Source: Halomonas sp. MCCC 1A13316
GTDB lineage: Bacteria > Pseudomonadota > Gammaproteobacteria > Pseudomonadales > Halomonadaceae
Direction of reading: 5' to 3'
Length of the DNA: 64,000 bases
Assembly (NCBI RefSeq): GCF_014931605.1
Contig: NZ_CP053382.1
Coordinates: 4,278,001 to 4,342,000 of the forward strand
In this document: positions 1-10,462 of the stretch, one piece after another
How positions within the stretch are numbered: position 1 is the first letter of the stretch
How the letters are laid out: every line of letters starts with the position of its first letter
Notes under the pieces: generated by a model
The model's database searches: none
What the model was told of the DNA's origin: nothing
Seen by the model: only the letters and a program-made list of their open reading frames with translations
Position numbers and translations under genes: made by a program

Positions 1-40
1 TAGGCAGCCATCGGTACCCTAATGTCTTGCTCTGGGTATG

Positions 41-1993
<1,953 letters not shown>

Positions 1994-2069
1994 GCAGGCT
2001 CCAACTGACAAGACAGGGGGATGCCGCCGGGTGTTCACTATCGTGACGACCGCCGGCGACAGCCGAATC

Positions 2070-2594
2070 ATGAGTGACGATTCTACCGCAACCACCGCTG
2101 CTCTGCGGGCCGGACTTGCCGCCGATCCGCTTTGGGACTTCGCCCTGTCCTTTTACGCCCGCCCCGGAGTGGAAACTGCATGCCTGCTACTGCAGGACGA
2201 GGCGAACGTCGATGTCTGCGAATTGCTGTGGCACTGCTGGCTGTTCCGCCACGGTCTCGTACCGGCCGAGGAGACGCCAGGCCTCGCCGATATTCGCCGC
2301 TGGCAAGGCGAAGTTACGCTGCCGCTGCGCGGCCTGCGCCGTCAGCTCAAGGCCGCGGCCGTCAGCGATGCCGGCACCGCCGAGGTCCGCCGTTATATCA
2401 AGCGGGCCGAACTGGCTGCCGAGCGCGAGACGCTAGAACGGCTACAGCGCCTGGCAGAGTATTCCATCGACCTGGCCGTTCTTCATCTTGATGCAACAAG
2501 CCTCGAAATTTGCCTGATAAGGCGCTGGAAATTACAGAAAAAAGCGCAAGTTTTGGCAGCTAAAACCCTCGAATGCCAGCTTGACCCTCTGTAG
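2070..2594 (+). CDS. TIGR02444-type conserved hypothetical protein
   Basis: A protein of 174 aa of unknown function. The segment DPLWDFALSFYARPGVE followed by LLLQDEANVDVCELLWHCWL is what I remember of the TIGR02444 family, a small proteobacterial cytosolic family of unknown role. It is rich in Arg and Leu and largely helical, with no signal peptide or membrane segment. The ATG at 2070 is chosen because the family motif follows shortly after it; its ribosome binding site is weak. The open frame extends upstream to 1956 without family support. Its 5' end faces the ABC-F gene, so the two share a promoter region of about 75 bp. Confidence 0.65.
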   Translation: MSDDSTATTAALRAGLAADPLWDFALSFYARPGVETACLLLQDEANVDVCELLWHCWLFRHGLVPAEETPGLADIRRWQGEVTLPLRGLRRQLKAAAVSDAGTAEVRRYIKRAELAAERETLERLQRLAEYSIDLAVLHLDATSLEICLIRRWKLQKKAQVLAAKTLECQLDPL

Positions 2595-2736
2595 GGGGCA
2601 CGCTAGCCTGAAAAAAGCTGTGCAGTCCAAGCGACTGCAGATGCCTGCTGATGCGTTTGTTCCACAGAACGAAGAAGTTCCAACGGAACGAAGAACCAAA
2701 GCTTTCACGGGCCCAACTTGCGAGGAGAACATAATA

Positions 2737-3765
2737 ATGAAGGCAACCAAGCTGTTGACCACGGCCAGTATCGGTGCAGCACTGTTCGGCATGTCAGCCG
2801 CAGCGTACTCCGATAATTGGCGCTATGCGCACGAGGAATACGAAGGGGACGTCCAGGATGTCTTCGCCTACGCTTTCAAGGAGCACATCGAAGAGAACTC
2901 CGATCACTCCGTCCAGGTTTATCGCTTCGGCGAACTGGGTGAATCCGACGACATCATGGAGCAGACACAGAACGGCATCCTGCAATTCGTCAACCAATCT
3001 CCCGGCTTCACCGGCTCCCTGATCCCCGCCGCACAGATCTTCTTCATTCCCTACCTGCTGCCCACCGACGAAGAGACCGTGCTCGAGTTCTTCGAGGAGA
3101 GCAAGGCTATCAACGAGATGTTCCCCGAGCTCTACGCCGAGCATGGGCTGGAACTGCTCAAGATGTATCCCGAAGGGGAGATGGTGGTCACCGCTGACGC
3201 GCCGATCACCTCGCCGGAGGACTTCGACAACAAGAAGATCCGCACCATGACCAACCCGCTGTTGGCCGAAACCTACAGCGCCTTTGGTGCCACGCCGACG
3301 CCGCTTCCGTGGGGCGAGGTCTACGGCGGCCTGCAGACCGGCATCATCGATGGTCAGGAAAACCCGATCTTCTGGATCGAATCCGGCGGTCTTTATGAGG
3401 TTTCACCTCATCTCACCTTCACCGGGCACGGCTGGTTCACCACCGCCATGATGGCCAACCAGGATTTCTTCGAAGGACTCTCCGAGGAAGACCAGCAACT
3501 GGTGCGCGAAGCGTCAGAGGCGGCCTATGATCATACTATCAAGCACATCCAGGGGCTGGCCGAAGAGTCACTGGACAAGATCATGGAAGCCTGTGACGAG
3601 TGCAGCGTGACCCGTCTCGACGAGGAGCAGATCCAGACCTTCCGCGAGCGCGCCCCGCAGGTCGAGGAGGAGTTCCTCGAAATGACCGGTGAAACCGGGC
3701 GTGAGCTGCTCGAGCAGTTCAAGGCTGACCTGGAAGCGGTCACCGAAAACGGCAGTAACGGCTGA
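2737..3765 (+). CDS. teaA: TeaA, ectoine/hydroxyectoine-binding protein of a TRAP transporter
   Basis: Periplasmic solute receptor of the TeaABC tripartite transporter, which imports ectoine and hydroxyectoine under osmotic stress and recovers ectoine leaking from the cell. The 342-aa precursor has a signal peptide of about 25 residues, after which mature DNWRYAHEE begins as in H. elongata TeaA. In mature numbering Glu9, Phe66, Trp167 and Phe209 are present, positions I recall as ligand contacts, along with the TRAP-type Arg144 (KKIRTMTN). The start at 2737 has AGGAG nine bases upstream; the longer frame from 2581 is not needed. It is the first gene of teaABCD and is separated from teaB by 239 bp containing a strong hairpin. 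Confidence 0.95.
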   Translation: MKATKLLTTASIGAALFGMSAAAYSDNWRYAHEEYEGDVQDVFAYAFKEHIEENSDHSVQVYRFGELGESDDIMEQTQNGILQFVNQSPGFTGSLIPAAQIFFIPYLLPTDEETVLEFFEESKAINEMFPELYAEHGLELLKMYPEGEMVVTADAPITSPEDFDNKKIRTMTNPLLAETYSAFGATPTPLPWGEVYGGLQTGIIDGQENPIFWIESGGLYEVSPHLTFTGHGWFTTAMMANQDFFEGLSEEDQQLVREASEAAYDHTIKHIQGLAEESLDKIMEACDECSVTRLDEEQIQTFRERAPQVEEEFLEMTGETGRELLEQFKADLEAVTENGSNG

Positions 3766-3789
3766 GGTCGAAAACCTCGCCACCGCACC

Positions 3790-3813
3790 CGGGGGCAGCT
3801 GACGCTGCCCCCG
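3790..3813 (+). terminator. Perfect 10-bp hairpin between teaA and teaB
   Basis: CGGGGGCAGC at 3790-3799 pairs perfectly with GCTGCCCCCG at 3804-3813 around a TGAC loop, 25 bases after the teaA stop codon. The following sequence (GAGTCGTTTC) is not a true U-tract. I read it as an attenuator or 3'-end stabiliser that keeps teaA mRNA more abundant than teaBCD, rather than a full stop. Confidence 0.65.
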
Positions 3814-4004
3814 AGTCGTTTCAAGCAGTCTGAATAAAGATAGGCCAGTCGCCGAGCATCATGGCCCGGCTGGAGCGTCTGGAGGAGGGCCGGCAGTAAC
3901 GTATACTGAGCGTTGAGGATCTACATGTCCCACCTCATGCCCCGCTGGCTACGCTGAAGCCTTGCCATTCTGAATTCGCTCGAGCGCCGAAAGGAAGAGC
4001 AGCC

Positions 4005-4583
4005 ATGTCCGAAGAAGAGTCCGAAAAGAACTATCGCTCCGGTCTGCCGGGCATTCTTGGCACCATCGATACGCTAATCAGCAAGGTCGAGGCGGTCATT
4101 TTGGCATTGGGGGTACTACTCATGGCCCTTAATACCATTGCCAATGTGGTGGGTCGCTTCGTCTTCGGCAGCAGCATTTTCTTTTCCGGCGAAATCAATC
4201 GGATACTCATCATCATGATTACTTTTGCCGGTATCGGCTATGCGGCGCGCCATGGACGACACATCAGAATGTCGGCCGTCTACGATGCGCTGCCAGTCGG
4301 TGGACGCCGGGTACTCATGATCACCATCGCGCTGTTTACCTCGCTGGTCATGTTCTTTCTGCTCTATTACTCCATCGTCTATATCCTCGACCTCTACGAC
4401 AAGGGACGCGTCCTGCCGGCACTCGGCATGCCGATCTGGATTATTTATGTCTGGGTACCCATGGGTTTCCTGATCACGGGCATTCAATATCTGCTCACGG
4501 CGATCAAGAACATGACGTCACGCGACGTCTACCTGTCGACGGGAGTACTCGATGGGTACAAGGACACGGAAACGGAAGTCTGA
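4005..4583 (+). CDS. teaB: TeaB, small membrane subunit (DctQ type) of the ectoine TRAP transporter
   Basis: Small integral membrane component of TeaABC. The 192-aa protein has four hydrophobic segments, at about 28-52, 63-82, 99-122 and 146-165, with a charged N-terminus (MSEEESEKNYRSG), the usual DctQ topology. DctQ subunits pair with the large DctM channel and are needed for sodium-driven transport. The start has AAGGAAG eight bases upstream. TeaC follows after 30 bp, so the two are almost certainly co-transcribed. The family is divergent in sequence, but position in the operon and size leave little doubt. Confidence 0.93.
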   Translation: MSEEESEKNYRSGLPGILGTIDTLISKVEAVILALGVLLMALNTIANVVGRFVFGSSIFFSGEINRILIIMITFAGIGYAARHGRHIRMSAVYDALPVGGRRVLMITIALFTSLVMFFLLYYSIVYILDLYDKGRVLPALGMPIWIIYVWVPMGFLITGIQYLLTAIKNMTSRDVYLSTGVLDGYKDTETEV

Positions 4584-4613
4584 CGCAGGTATGAGTGTTC
4601 GGGGGAACACAGC

Positions 4614-5897
4614 ATGACGACAATAATGGTTACGACAATGATCGCCCTGCTGTTGCTGGGCTTTCCCATGATGATTCCATTGATCACGGCGGCGGTCATC
4701 GGCTTCTTCATGATGTTCGGCGGTCTGGATCAGATGGATACGTTGATCCAGCAGATGATGGCCGGCATTCGCCCCGCATCCCTGATAGCGGTACCCATGT
4801 TCATCCTCGCTGCTGATATCATGACTCGCGGGCAATCGGCAGAACGCCTCATCAGTATGGTGATGGCCTTTATCGGCCACATCAAAGGCGGGCTCGCCGT
4901 GAGTACCGCGGCCTCCTGCACGCTGTTCGGGGCCGTGTCGGGCTCGACTCAGGCCACGGTGGTGGCCATCGGCTCGCCCCTGCGGCCCAAGATGCTCAAA
5001 GCGGGATATTCCGATTCCTTCACGCTGGCCCTGATCATCAATGCCAGCGATATCGCCTTCCTGATACCGCCGAGCATCGGCATGATCATCTATGGCGTCA
5101 TCTCGGGTACTTCGATCGGCGAACTGTTCATTGCCGGCATCGGCCCGGGCTTGTTGATCCTGGTGATGTTTGCCATCTATTGCGTGGCTTACGCTGTCAT
5201 CAAGGACGTACCGACGGAGGCCAGGTCCAACTGGCGTGAGCGTGGCCGAGCGGTGCGCGACGCATTATGGCCACTGGGCTTCCCGGTAATTATCGTCGGC
5301 GGTATATATGGCGGGATTTTCAGCCCCACCGAGGCCGCCGCCGCCTGCGTACTCTACGCGATCATACTGGAGTTCGGGGTCTTCCGTTCCCTCAAGATGC
5401 CCCACATCTATGCCATCGCTAAGTCCACCGGACTGATCACCGCCGTGGTATTCATCCTGGTCGCCGTGGGTAACGGCTTCTCCTGGATCATTTCCTTCGC
5501 CCAGATACCGCAAACCATCCTCGAGGCGGTCGGCATCAACGAGGCAGGCCCCACCGGGGTGCTGATCGCCATCTGCGTGGCATTTTTCGTCGCCTGCATG
5601 TTCGTCGACCCGATCGTGGTGATCTTGGTATTGACGCCGATCTTTGCACCGGCCGTGGCAGCAACCGGGCTCGATCCCGTGCTGGTGGGGGTATTGATTA
5701 CCTTGCAGGTGGCGATCGGGTCGGCCACGCCGCCATTCGGCTGTGACATCTTTACCGCTATCGCCATATTCAAGCGGCCTTACTGGGAGGTGATACGCGG
5801 CACACCGCCCTTCGTGCTGATGCTGATCCTGGCGGCGGCGCTGATCATCATATTCCCGCAGATCGCATTGTTCCTTCGCGATATCGCCTTCAGGTAG
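4614..5897 (+). CDS. teaC: TeaC, large membrane subunit (DctM type) of the ectoine TRAP transporter
   Basis: Large permease subunit of the TeaABC importer, belonging to the ion-transporter-like DctM family. The 427-aa protein is almost entirely hydrophobic, with about 12 helices. It carries the conserved segments GAVSGSTQATVVAIGSPL (about 104-121), IAFLIPPSIGMIIYG (about 148-162) and a late GSATPPFG motif (about 367-374), both typical of the sodium-linked translocation core. It begins after a GGGGGA ribosome binding site, 30 bp downstream of teaB, and is followed after 33 bp by teaD. Confidence 0.95.
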   Translation: MTTIMVTTMIALLLLGFPMMIPLITAAVIGFFMMFGGLDQMDTLIQQMMAGIRPASLIAVPMFILAADIMTRGQSAERLISMVMAFIGHIKGGLAVSTAASCTLFGAVSGSTQATVVAIGSPLRPKMLKAGYSDSFTLALIINASDIAFLIPPSIGMIIYGVISGTSIGELFIAGIGPGLLILVMFAIYCVAYAVIKDVPTEARSNWRERGRAVRDALWPLGFPVIIVGGIYGGIFSPTEAAAACVLYAIILEFGVFRSLKMPHIYAIAKSTGLITAVVFILVAVGNGFSWIISFAQIPQTILEAVGINEAGPTGVLIAICVAFFVACMFVDPIVVILVLTPIFAPAVAATGLDPVLVGVLITLQVAIGSATPPFGCDIFTAIAIFKRPYWEVIRGTPPFVLMLILAAALIIIFPQIALFLRDIAFR

Positions 5898-5930
5898 TGG
5901 CGGGGTCGACCGATACTTTAGGAGACGGCA

Positions 5931-6374
5931 ATGTTCGATCGCATACTGGTTCCGGTGGACGGTTCGAAGGGGGCGCTCAAGGCCCTCCACAAGGCCGTGG
6001 CGCTGCACCTGCTGACCGGTGCCGAACTCTATATTCTGTGCGTGTTCAAGCACCACAGCCTGCTTGAGGCATCGCTCTCCATGGTGCGCCCATCCAGGCT
6101 CGACATTCCCGACGACGCCTTGAAGGAATACGCTACCGAAATCGCCGTACACGCCAAGAGCGAGGCCGTGGAGCTGGGTGCCGATTCGGCCAAGCTGCGC
6201 GCTTTCGTCAAGGGCGGACGCCCTTCGCGCACCATCGTGCGCTTCGCTCGCAAGCGGGAGTGCGACCTGATCGTGATCGGCGCCCAGGGCACCAATGGCG
6301 AGAAGAGCCTGCTGTTGGGCAGCGTGGCTCAGCGCGTGGCGGGCTCCGCCCACTGCCCCACCCTGGTGGTGTAA
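5931..6374 (+). CDS. teaD: TeaD, ATP-binding universal stress protein of the ectoine transporter operon
   Basis: Cytosolic UspA-family protein of 147 aa. It has the ATP-binding signature of the family, G-2x-G-9x-G-S, visible as [16 protein letters not shown] (about 119-134), and the N-terminal IDR-type start [12 protein letters not shown]. In H. elongata TeaD binds ATP, oligomerises and was proposed to lower ectoine uptake through TeaABC; that role is carried over here by synteny. The start is preceded by TAGGAGACGGCA. It is the last gene of teaABCD; the next gene begins 104 bp later and probably has its own promoter. Confidence 0.92.
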   Translation: MFDRILVPVDGSKGALKALHKAVALHLLTGAELYILCVFKHHSLLEASLSMVRPSRLDIPDDALKEYATEIAVHAKSEAVELGADSAKLRAFVKGGRPSRTIVRFARKRECDLIVIGAQGTNGEKSLLLGSVAQRVAGSAHCPTLVV

Positions 6375-6478
6375 GCCCGCCGGAGCCGGTACCGTTCGGC
6401 AAGTGCGGAACCTGCCCCGCCCTGATAGAGTCCGAATACTGTTGCACGCCGCTCAACAACTAATCGATAGGACTCTGC

Positions 6479-7162
6479 ATGAAGAAATTGCTGACTTCCG
6501 CCTCCATGGTTGCATTGGTGGCTGCGGCGCCGTTCGCTCTGGCGGCGCCGGAAACCGAGGATGAACGTCTCAGCTATAGCCTGGGTGTGGCTTACGGCCA
6601 GAGCATAGCCCAGGAATATCCCGAGCTCGACATAGAGGCCTTCACCGACGCCATTCGCGACCTCATCGAGGGTAACGACCTGGCCATGGAAGCGGATGAA
6701 ATGGCCGAAACCCTGAGCCAGTTCCAGCAGGACGCACTGGCCGCGCGCCAGGCCGAGGCCGAAGAAATGGCCGAGCAGAACCTCGCCAAAGGGAAGGCAT
6801 TCCTGGAGGAGAATGCCGAACGTGAAGAGGTCACCACCACCGATTCGGGCCTGCAGTACGAAGTACTGGAAAGCGGCGACGGCGAGAGCCCCGGGCCGAG
6901 TTCCAACGTGGAAGTGCACTACGAGGGCACCTTGGTCGACGGTACGGTGTTCGACAGCTCCTTTGAGCGCGGCCAGCCGCTGAGCTTCCGGGTGGACCAG
7001 GTGATCGAGGGCTGGCAGGAAGCGCTGCCGATGATGAGCGTGGGTGATACCTGGATGCTCTTCGTCCCCCCCGAGCTTGGCTACGGCGCCCAGGGCCAGG
7101 GCCCCATCGGTCCCAACGAGACGCTAATCTTCCGCGTCGAGCTGCTCGATGTCGTGGAGTGA
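6479..7162 (+). CDS. fkpA: Periplasmic FKBP-type peptidyl-prolyl isomerase (FkpA/Mip-like)
   Basis: Folding catalyst that isomerises X-Pro bonds in the periplasm. The 227-aa precursor starts with a signal peptide (MKKLLTSASMVALVAAAPFALA, about 22 aa). A helical N-terminal domain at about 25-105 resembles the FkpA/Mip dimerisation domain. The FKBP domain at about 115-227 carries VHYEGTLVDGTVFDSS, VIEGWQEALP and a proline-rich GYGAQGQGPIGPNETLIF. Both the FkpA and FklB names could be used; export favours FkpA. The 3' end overlaps the next frame by 14 bp, suggesting co-transcription with the esterase gene. Confidence 0.88.
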   Translation: MKKLLTSASMVALVAAAPFALAAPETEDERLSYSLGVAYGQSIAQEYPELDIEAFTDAIRDLIEGNDLAMEADEMAETLSQFQQDALAARQAEAEEMAEQNLAKGKAFLEENAEREEVTTTDSGLQYEVLESGDGESPGPSSNVEVHYEGTLVDGTVFDSSFERGQPLSFRVDQVIEGWQEALPMMSVGDTWMLFVPPELGYGAQGQGPIGPNETLIFRVELLDVVE

Positions 7163-8207
7163 TGCCAGCCGAGTGAAAACCTGCATCGCGATGGTCACCG
7201 GACTGTTGCTGGCGTCTGCCGCAAGCGCCGAGGAGCGGCTGCCGGAGCTGCCCAGACTCGCCACCGTCCCTGACGATACCAGCGTGATCGGCGTCTCCTC
7301 GGGGGGCTACATGGCCACTCAGCTGGCCGTCGCCTGGCCCGAGCGGTTCAAGGGGGTGGCTGTGCTCGCCGCCGGCCCTTGGAGCTGCGCCCAAGGCGGC
7401 CTGGGCCAGGCGCTCGGTCAATGCATGTCGCTACGTCGGGGTAGCCCCGATCTCGACGCCCTGAGTGCCCGCCTGAGTGATTATCAGGCACGCGACTTGG
7501 TAGGTGACGACGATACCCTCGGCGAACTGCGTGTCTTCATCTGGCATGGTGAAGCGGATAGCGTGGTCGACCCCTCTCTCGGCCTGGCGCTGGCCGAGCA
7601 GATGACCGGCTGGCTGACGGACCCCGAGGGGCAGTTGAAGGTGGTCGAGTCGCCTGGTGTCGGCCATGGTTGGCCCATCGAAGCCGGTGAACGCATCCCG
7701 CCGGGCCAGCTGGCCCAGTGTCGTAGCGGTGGCGGCACCCACATCCTGGACTGCGGCATGGACATCGCCGGCCAGGCATTGAGCTGGCTGCACGGCACAC
7801 AGGAGCCCCCCGCCGAGGCGCCATCGGCCCAACTGTTGCGCTTCGACCAGGCTCCCTTCGATGCCCGCGGCCTGGCCGATTCCGGCTACGTGCTGATTCC
7901 GGACGACTGCAAGGCGGGAGGCTGCAGCCTGACGCTGGCGCTGCATGGCTGCGGGATGACCGAGGAGCAGATCGACGAGGCCTTCGTACGCTACAGCGGC
8001 CTCAACGAATGGGCCGTTGCCAACCGCCGCGTCGTGCTCTATCCCCAGGCCAGTTCCAGCCTCGGCAATCCCCAGGGCTGCTGGGACTGGTGGGGCTTTG
8101 CCGAGAGCACTTGGCAACTCGACCCGCTGCACGACACCCGGCAAGGCACGCAGGTCAAGGCGCTGATGGCCATGATCGAGCGGCTCGAGGAAGCCCCGGA
8201 GGAGTAG
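7149..8207 (+). CDS. Exported PHB-depolymerase-like alpha/beta hydrolase
   Basis: Secreted or periplasmic serine esterase resembling short-chain poly(3-hydroxybutyrate) depolymerases. The lipase box is GVSSGG (nucleophile Ser50 when counted from 7149). An Asp in HGEADSVVDPS and a His in GVGHGWP complete the triad. The C-terminal half contains LALHGCGM and NPQGCWDWWGF, frequent in PHB depolymerase family proteins. Two starts are plausible: ATG 7149, or GTG 7173, which would give a compact signal peptide ending LLLASAASA. It overlaps the fkpA gene by 14 bp. Substrate preference cannot be read from sequence; a polyester oligomer is likely because halomonads store PHB. Confidence 0.75.
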   Translation: MSWSDASRVKTCIAMVTGLLLASAASAEERLPELPRLATVPDDTSVIGVSSGGYMATQLAVAWPERFKGVAVLAAGPWSCAQGGLGQALGQCMSLRRGSPDLDALSARLSDYQARDLVGDDDTLGELRVFIWHGEADSVVDPSLGLALAEQMTGWLTDPEGQLKVVESPGVGHGWPIEAGERIPPGQLAQCRSGGGTHILDCGMDIAGQALSWLHGTQEPPAEAPSAQLLRFDQAPFDARGLADSGYVLIPDDCKAGGCSLTLALHGCGMTEEQIDEAFVRYSGLNEWAVANRRVVLYPQASSSLGNPQGCWDWWGFAESTWQLDPLHDTRQGTQVKALMAMIERLEEAPEE

Positions 8208-8257
8208 GTTGCGGGGGTGGGCGAACGGAGGGTGGCCGCGAGCCGCGAGACGAGGTG

Positions 8258-8848
8258 CTACCCGCCGAGTTCCTGTTCCAGCGCCGCCCGCAACGGATGC
8301 GGCGTCGGTGAGTAGAGTACCCGCTGCAGGATCGAGCCATTGCGGTCGACCAGAAAAAGCGAAGAGCTGTGGTCGATGGTGTACTCCATCGCCGAATCGG
8401 GCGTTTCCACCCGGCGCCACATCACGCCGTAACGCCCGGCCAGCTCTTCGAGCTGCTCCTGGCTGCCGGTGGCGCCGATGAAATCGGCGCCGAAATAGGC
8501 CACGTACTCACCGAGCCGCTCCAGCGTATCGCGTTCGGGGTCCAGCGAAACCAGCACCGGGACCACACGGCTCCGCTGCTCCTCATCCAGCCCCTGCATT
8601 ATCTGACGCATGACCGCCATGTTCATTGGGCACACGTCCGGGCAGTAGGTGTAACCGAAGAACAGCACGGCCAGTTGATCGTCTTCGAGCTGAGTCAGCG
8701 AGAAATCGCCCTGGGTCGAAGGCAGCTCCACCGGCCCGCCCCGTGGGTGGCCGTCATCGGCCTGCTGGAACTGCTGATAGCCGAACAATCCACCGAGGAC
8801 CACCACGACGACCAGTGCACTCATTACCCAGATATATTGACGTTTCAT
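8258..8848 (-). CDS. Sco1/SenC copper chaperone-like protein
   Basis: Membrane-anchored thioredoxin-fold protein of 196 aa. One N-terminal anchor helix (about 7-24) is followed by the Sco copper site: CPDVC at 69-73 and His160 in IDHSSSLFL. Sco proteins deliver copper to the CuA centre of cytochrome c oxidase or act in periplasmic thiol redox. No oxidase genes are adjacent; the partner is the upstream gene, whose stop overlaps this start by 4 bp (ATGA). It converges with the PHB-depolymerase-like gene across 50 bp. Confidence 0.9.
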   Translation of the reverse strand: MKRQYIWVMSALVVVVVLGGLFGYQQFQQADDGHPRGGPVELPSTQGDFSLTQLEDDQLAVLFFGYTYCPDVCPMNMAVMRQIMQGLDEEQRSRVVPVLVSLDPERDTLERLGEYVAYFGADFIGATGSQEQLEELAGRYGVMWRRVETPDSAMEYTIDHSSSLFLVDRNGSILQRVLYSPTPHPLRAALEQELGG

Positions 8849-9357
8849 GGCAAACTTCGCTCCACCGTGAAATCGAATCGGCTTCCCAGCCGGCCGTCAG
8901 GTGTTTGCACCACGACCTGCGCCTGCCAGGGCATGACCGACTCGGTGCAGATCGGCACTTGGCCAACCCCCTCGAAACGCCCCTCATCCTGCTCGCTCAG
9001 GGGAAAGCGATTCAAGCCCATGTCCATATCGCGGCCGATGAAGTCGACACTGGCCGACTGTACCTCGACGCCATCCACCCGCACCGCCAATGGCAACAGC
9101 TCCAGCGCATGGATATCGCCGGGAACATCGACGTTCAGGGTAAGCGTGCGCCCCTCGCCGAGGCTGGCACTGCATGCGCCCCGGTGAAGATCACAGGGCA
9201 GCGTGGCGAGATACCAGTCGACGTCGGACTCGCCGCGCAGCAGATGTGCTGCCAGATACCACAGCGCCACGCAAAGGGTCAGCAGCGTTGCGAGCATCAT
9301 CAGGCGCAATCTCGGAAAGCGGGATTGACCAGACTCGGGCAATAAGGATGAGGTCAT
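8845..9357 (-). CDS. Single-pass membrane protein co-transcribed with the Sco gene
   Basis: A 170-aa protein with one membrane helix at about 19-40 and a periplasmic domain. The domain contains CDLHRGAC (a pair of cysteines, about 55-62), RDMDMGLNRF and PICTESVMPWQAQVVVQTP. The MDMG-plus-beta-strand pattern recalls FixH/YtkA-type domains, which often accompany copper or oxidase assembly genes, but I do not recognise the family firmly. The 4-bp overlap with the Sco gene shows translational coupling, so a role in copper delivery or oxidase assembly is an inference from context. Confidence 0.6.
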   Translation of the reverse strand: MTSSLLPESGQSRFPRLRLMMLATLLTLCVALWYLAAHLLRGESDVDWYLATLPCDLHRGACSASLGEGRTLTLNVDVPGDIHALELLPLAVRVDGVEVQSASVDFIGRDMDMGLNRFPLSEQDEGRFEGVGQVPICTESVMPWQAQVVVQTPDGRLGSRFDFTVERSLP

Positions 9358-9486
9358 GGCAGCGAAAGCAGCACTTTAACGGATAGAGCGGGTAAGCTTA
9401 ACAGCATTTTCTTCACGGCCCGGCGTGTACCGTTGTCGCAGGGTTTAACGCTCAATTAATGGCCAAACGGCTTCAAGGAACCCGAT

Positions 9487-10404
9487 ATGCAAGGCGTCGC
9501 CGATGCTTTGGGCCCGCTATTCCTGCTGATACTGCTCGGCGCCGCGCTGGGGCGGCTGCGTCAGCCGAACGGCGAGTTCTGGGCCCAGCTCGAAAAAGTC
9601 ATCTACTTCCTGCTCTTCCCCGCCATGCTGGTCGCCACCCTGGCGACCGCCAACGTGGGCGAGGTGCCCGTGGTGCGCCTGGCACTGGCCCTGCTCGGTG
9701 GCATGCTGGCCTTCGCCGCCTTGCTATGGGCCACTCAGCGTCGCCTGGGCCTCGAGCCTGCCGCATTTACCTCGGTGTTCCAGGGTGCCCTGCGTTTCAA
9801 TACCTATGTGGGGGTCGCCGGCGCCGCCGCGCTGCATGGCTCGGCCGGTGCCACGGTGGCAGCGGTTGCCGTGGCACTGATGGTCCCGGTGGTCAATGTA
9901 CTGTGCGTGGCCAGCTTCATCGCCGCCGGCACACTCGGCCCTTCCAGCCTGGGCAAGAGCCTGGCGGCGCTGGTACGCAATCCATTGATCATTGCCTGCC
10001 TGGTCGGCATCGGCCTCAACCTTTCCGGCATCGGCCTGCCCGGCTGGAGCGGCGCGACAGTTGAGCTGCTCGGGCGGGCCGCCCTGCCGTTGGGCCTGGT
10101 TGCGGTGGGCGTTGCGCTGCGCCCCCAGGCCCTGCTACGCCTCGACCGCGGCGTATGGGCGGCCAACCTGGTCAAGTTGATGCTGATGCCCGCCTTGGTA
10201 CTCAGCGTGGCACTGCTGCTGGGGCTGGACGCCATCAGCCGCGACGTGGCGCTGCTGTTCGCCGCCCTGCCTACTGCCACTTCGGCCTATATCCTGGCAC
10301 GCCAGTTGGGCGGCGATGCCGAGCTGATGGCCGCCCTGATTACCGGCCAGACACTGCTCGCCATGCTCACGCTTCCCGCGTGGCTGCACCTGGCAGGCAT
10401 CTGA
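9487..10404 (+). CDS. AEC-family auxin-efflux-carrier-like transporter
   Basis: Integral membrane protein of 305 aa with about ten hydrophobic helices. The N-terminal segment and FQGALRFNTYVGVAGAAALHG (about 98-118), RNPLIIACLVGIGLNLSG (about 165-182) and the C-terminal PTATSAYILARQLGGDAELMA match the AEC/PIN-like carrier pattern. Bacterial members include malonate, malate and other organic-acid transporters, so the substrate is not predictable. AAGGA precedes the ATG. The gene stands alone; downstream lies the RNA/repeat locus rather than a co-transcribed gene. Confidence 0.85.
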   Translation: MQGVADALGPLFLLILLGAALGRLRQPNGEFWAQLEKVIYFLLFPAMLVATLATANVGEVPVVRLALALLGGMLAFAALLWATQRRLGLEPAAFTSVFQGALRFNTYVGVAGAAALHGSAGATVAAVAVALMVPVVNVLCVASFIAAGTLGPSSLGKSLAALVRNPLIIACLVGIGLNLSGIGLPGWSGATVELLGRAALPLGLVAVGVALRPQALLRLDRGVWAANLVKLMLMPALVLSVALLLGLDAISRDVALLFAALPTATSAYILARQLGGDAELMAALITGQTLLAMLTLPAWLHLAGI

Positions 10405-10427
10405 AATAAAAAACATTCGCATTCGTG

Positions 10428-10457
10428 TTGACAGCGATAATGAGAATATCTTACATT
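10428..10457 (+). promoter_or_regulatory. Sigma-70-like promoter overlapped by a Fur-box-like sequence
   Basis: TTGACA at 10428-10433 and TTACAT at 10451-10456 are separated by 17 bp. Between and over them lies GATAATGAGAATATCTTAC (10436-10454), matching the 19-bp Fur consensus at 13 of 19 positions with a perfect left half GATAATGA. CATTCGCATTCG just upstream resembles another Fur half-site. This is the classic layout of an iron-repressed promoter, yet no protein gene follows. It appears to drive the candidate small RNA. Confidence 0.65.
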
Positions 10458-10462
10458 GAGGG

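Noticed and set aside
1..40. Gene fragment at the left edge
   Set aside because: Only 40 bases before the ABC-F stop codon, with no frame or motif that can be judged.
5265..6353. 362-aa minus-strand frame opposite teaC and teaD
   Set aside because: Low-complexity Asp/His/Gln-rich shadow of membrane-protein codons; teaC and teaD are secure.
10428..10457. Fur-controlled promoter for a siderophore receptor
   Set aside because: No receptor or other protein frame follows before the terminator and repeat array; the next gene is on the other strand.
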